Positions 5,932 through 7,520 of a DNA stretch of 7,520 nucleotides are shown here, in pieces. Every line of letters starts with the position of its first letter. Position 1 is the first letter of the stretch. Made by a program: the position numbers and the translations under genes. The DNA is from Christensenella sp. UBA1431 (lineage in GTDB: Bacteria; Bacillota; Clostridia; Christensenellales; UBA1431): the NCBI GenBank assembly GCA_002329665.1, contig DCTV01000025.1, forward strand, positions 547 through 8,066, given 5' to 3'. Below the pieces are notes generated by a model. That model did no database searches, had not been told where the DNA came from, and was given only the letters and a program-made list of their open reading frames with translations.

Positions 5932-7520
5932 TTATTCGACGATGGCGCCGTCCCCGGCCGATTTCACCGTCCGCGCGTAGCGGACGAGGTAGCCGCTGGT
6001 CACCCGGGGCGGCGGCGCCTGCCAGGCCTGTTTCCGCCTGTCGAGTTCCGCCTCGGAGACCTCCACGTCTATCAGGTGGTTCGGGATGTCGATGCTGATT
6101 TCGTCGCCTTCCTGCACCAACGCGATCGGGCCGCCCACGGCGGCTTCGGGGGACACGTGGCCGATGCTCGCGCCGCGCGTGGCGCCGGAAAAACGCCCGT
6201 CGGTGATGAGCGCGACCTGTTTGTCGAGGCCCATGCCCGCGATGGCCGAGGTGGGGGAGAGCATCTCCCGCATGCCCGGGCCGCCGCGCGGGCCTTCGTA
6301 CCGGATGACGACCACGTCGCCGGGCTTGATCTCGCCCGCGTAGATCGCCGCGATGGCTTCCTCCTCGCCGTCGAACACGCGCGCGGGGCCCTTGTGGCTG
6401 AGCATCTCGGGCGCTACGGCGTGCTGCTTGACGACGGCGCCCTCGGGCGCGAGCGAGCCTCTGAGGATCGCGATGCCGCCCCGCGGCGAATAGGGGTTGT
6501 CTGTGCCGCGGATGACTTCGCGGTCGAGCACCTCGGCCCCGGCCACGTTCTCGGCGATGGTTTTGCCGGTCACGGTCAGGGCGCTTCCCCTGAGCGCGCC
6601 TATTTTAAGCAGCTCGGCCAGCACCGCCGGGATGCCGCCCGCGAGGTCGAGGTCCTGCAGGTGGTGTTCGCCCGCCGGGGCGATATGGCACAGAGTCGGC
6701 ACCTTCGCGCTCACTTCGTTTATGTGGTCGAGGTCGAGCGTGATGCCGCATTCGTGCGCGATGGCACTCAGGTGCAGCACCGAGTTGGTGGAGCCGCCCA
6801 GGGCCATGTCGGCCGCCAGGGCGTTTTCGAAGGCGTCGGGCGTCATGATGTCCAGCGGACGTATGTCAGCTTCCAAAAGCTTCATGACCTGCATGCCCGC
6901 GTCCCGCGCGAGTCGCGTGCGCGCGGCGTATACCGCCGGGATCGTGCCGTTTCCGTTTAGACCCATGCCCAGCGCCTCGGTCAGGCAGTTCATCGAGTTA
7001 GCGGTGAACATGCCCGAACAGCTCCCGCAGGTCGGGCAGGCGTTCTCCTCGATGCAGGTGAGCTGCTCCTCGTCCATCATCCCGGCCTTGAAGGAGCCGA
7101 CGGCCTCGAACACGCTGTTGAGGTCCAGCATCCTGCCGCGGTAGGGGAGGGAGAGCATGGGACCGCCGCTGACGAAGATCGACGGGCGGTTGAGCCGCGC
7201 GGCTGCCATCAGCATGCCGGGGACGATCTTGTCGCAGTTGGGGATGAAAACGAGCGCGTCGAAGCCGTGGGCCATCGCCATGCACTCGGCGCAGTCGGCG
7301 ATGAGCTCGCGCGTGGCCAGCGAATACTTCATGCCCTCGTGCGCCATCGCGATGCCGTCGCATACGGCGATGGTGGGGAACGCGAACGGGACGCCGCCCG
7401 CCATCAGCACGCCGTCGCGGACCGCCGACACGATGGTGTCCATGTGGACATGCCCCGGCACGACGTCGTTCTGCGAGTGCGCGATGCCGATGAGCGGCCT
7501 TCGCATGTCCTCGCGCGTCA
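5932..7520 (-). CDS. ilvD: Dihydroxy-acid dehydratase (N-terminus off the right edge)
   Basis: 528 residues are visible; the full enzyme is about 555, so only some 25-30 N-terminal residues are missing. The frame is open past the edge, reading Thr-Arg-Glu-Asp before the first in-window Met, which lines up with internal family sequence, so the ATG at 7506 is not the start. IlvD dehydrates 2,3-dihydroxy-isovalerate and 2,3-dihydroxy-3-methylvalerate to the keto acids before valine, leucine and isoleucine. Numbering from that Met, cluster and metal residues are visible: C49 in VCDGIAM, C91-D92-K93 in [10 protein letters not shown], and C163 in [12 protein letters not shown]. The catalytic serine is S440 in [10 protein letters not shown]. 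Three conserved cysteines suit a [2Fe-2S]-type or oxygen-labile cluster; which one is not decided here. It ends with TAA at 5934-5932, 24 bases before cimA, and so is the first visible gene of the ilvD-cimA-leuC-leuD cluster. Confidence 0.97.
   Translation of the reverse strand, partial: TREDMRRPLIGIAHSQNDVVPGHVHMDTIVSAVRDGVLMAGGVPFAFPTIAVCDGIAMAHEGMKYSLATRELIADCAECMAMAHGFDALVFIPNCDKIVPGMLMAAARLNRPSIFVSGGPMLSLPYRGRMLDLNSVFEAVGSFKAGMMDEEQLTCIEENACPTCGSCSGMFTANSMNCLTEALGMGLNGNGTIPAVYAARTRLARDAGMQVMKLLEADIRPLDIMTPDAFENALAADMALGGSTNSVLHLSAIAHECGITLDLDHINEVSAKVPTLCHIAPAGEHHLQDLDLAGGIPAVLAELLKIGALRGSALTVTGKTIAENVAGAEVLDREVIRGTDNPYSPRGGIAILRGSLAPEGAVVKQHAVAPEMLSHKGPARVFDGEEEAIAAIYAGEIKPGDVVVIRYEGPRGGPGMREMLSPTSAIAGMGLDKQVALITDGRFSGATRGASIGHVSPEAAVGGPIALVQEGDEISIDIPNHLIDVEVSEAELDRRKQAWQAPPPRVTSGYLVRYARTVKSAGDGAIVE

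Noticed and set aside
5929..6960. A plus-strand frame of 343 codons opposite ilvD
   Set aside because: Antisense shadow of ilvD with the same biased composition and no recognisable domain.

Overview
The window looks like a piece of chromosome from a GC-rich Gram-positive bacterium, most likely a member of the Clostridia (Bacillota). Three things point that way: strong AGGAGG-type ribosome binding sites before nearly every gene; a cell-wall protein ending in an LPxTG sorting signal with InlB-type (Listeria-Bacteroides) and MucBP-like repeats; and the short two-subunit LeuC/LeuD isomerase next to a CimA-type citramalate synthase. This placement is inferred from gene content and style; there is no rRNA or marker alignment behind it.

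Layout. Bases 1-1229 (+) are the C-terminal part of a sortase-anchored surface protein whose start lies off the left edge. A long hairpin terminator follows (1268-1309), then a leader of about 165 bases with small repeats, then a 122-residue PilZ-like protein (1475-1843, +) and a second hairpin (1882-1909). Bases 1910-2113 hold no convincing gene, but they contain nested inverted repeats and a purine-rich Shine-Dalgarno-like motif, and may be a structured non-coding RNA. From 2114 to the right edge everything is on the minus strand: thioredoxin trxA (2114-2440), then in transcription order ilvD (cut by the right edge), cimA, leuC and leuD. No tRNA, rRNA, insertion sequence or CRISPR array was seen.

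How the genes work together. ilvD, cimA, leuC and leuD are packed into one apparent operon: a 24-base gap, then a 6-base gap, then a 4-base ATGA overlap. They fit threonine-independent isoleucine synthesis. CimA condenses pyruvate and acetyl-CoA to citramalate, LeuCD isomerises citramalate (and isopropylmalate in the leucine branch), and IlvD dehydrates the dihydroxy acids at a later step. No leuB or leuA lies in the visible stretch. trxA has its own ribosome binding site and a possible promoter, but no clear terminator separates it from leuD. The most unexplained part of the window is the structured intergenic region 1910-2100; the small PilZ-like protein with an altered nucleotide-binding motif comes second.
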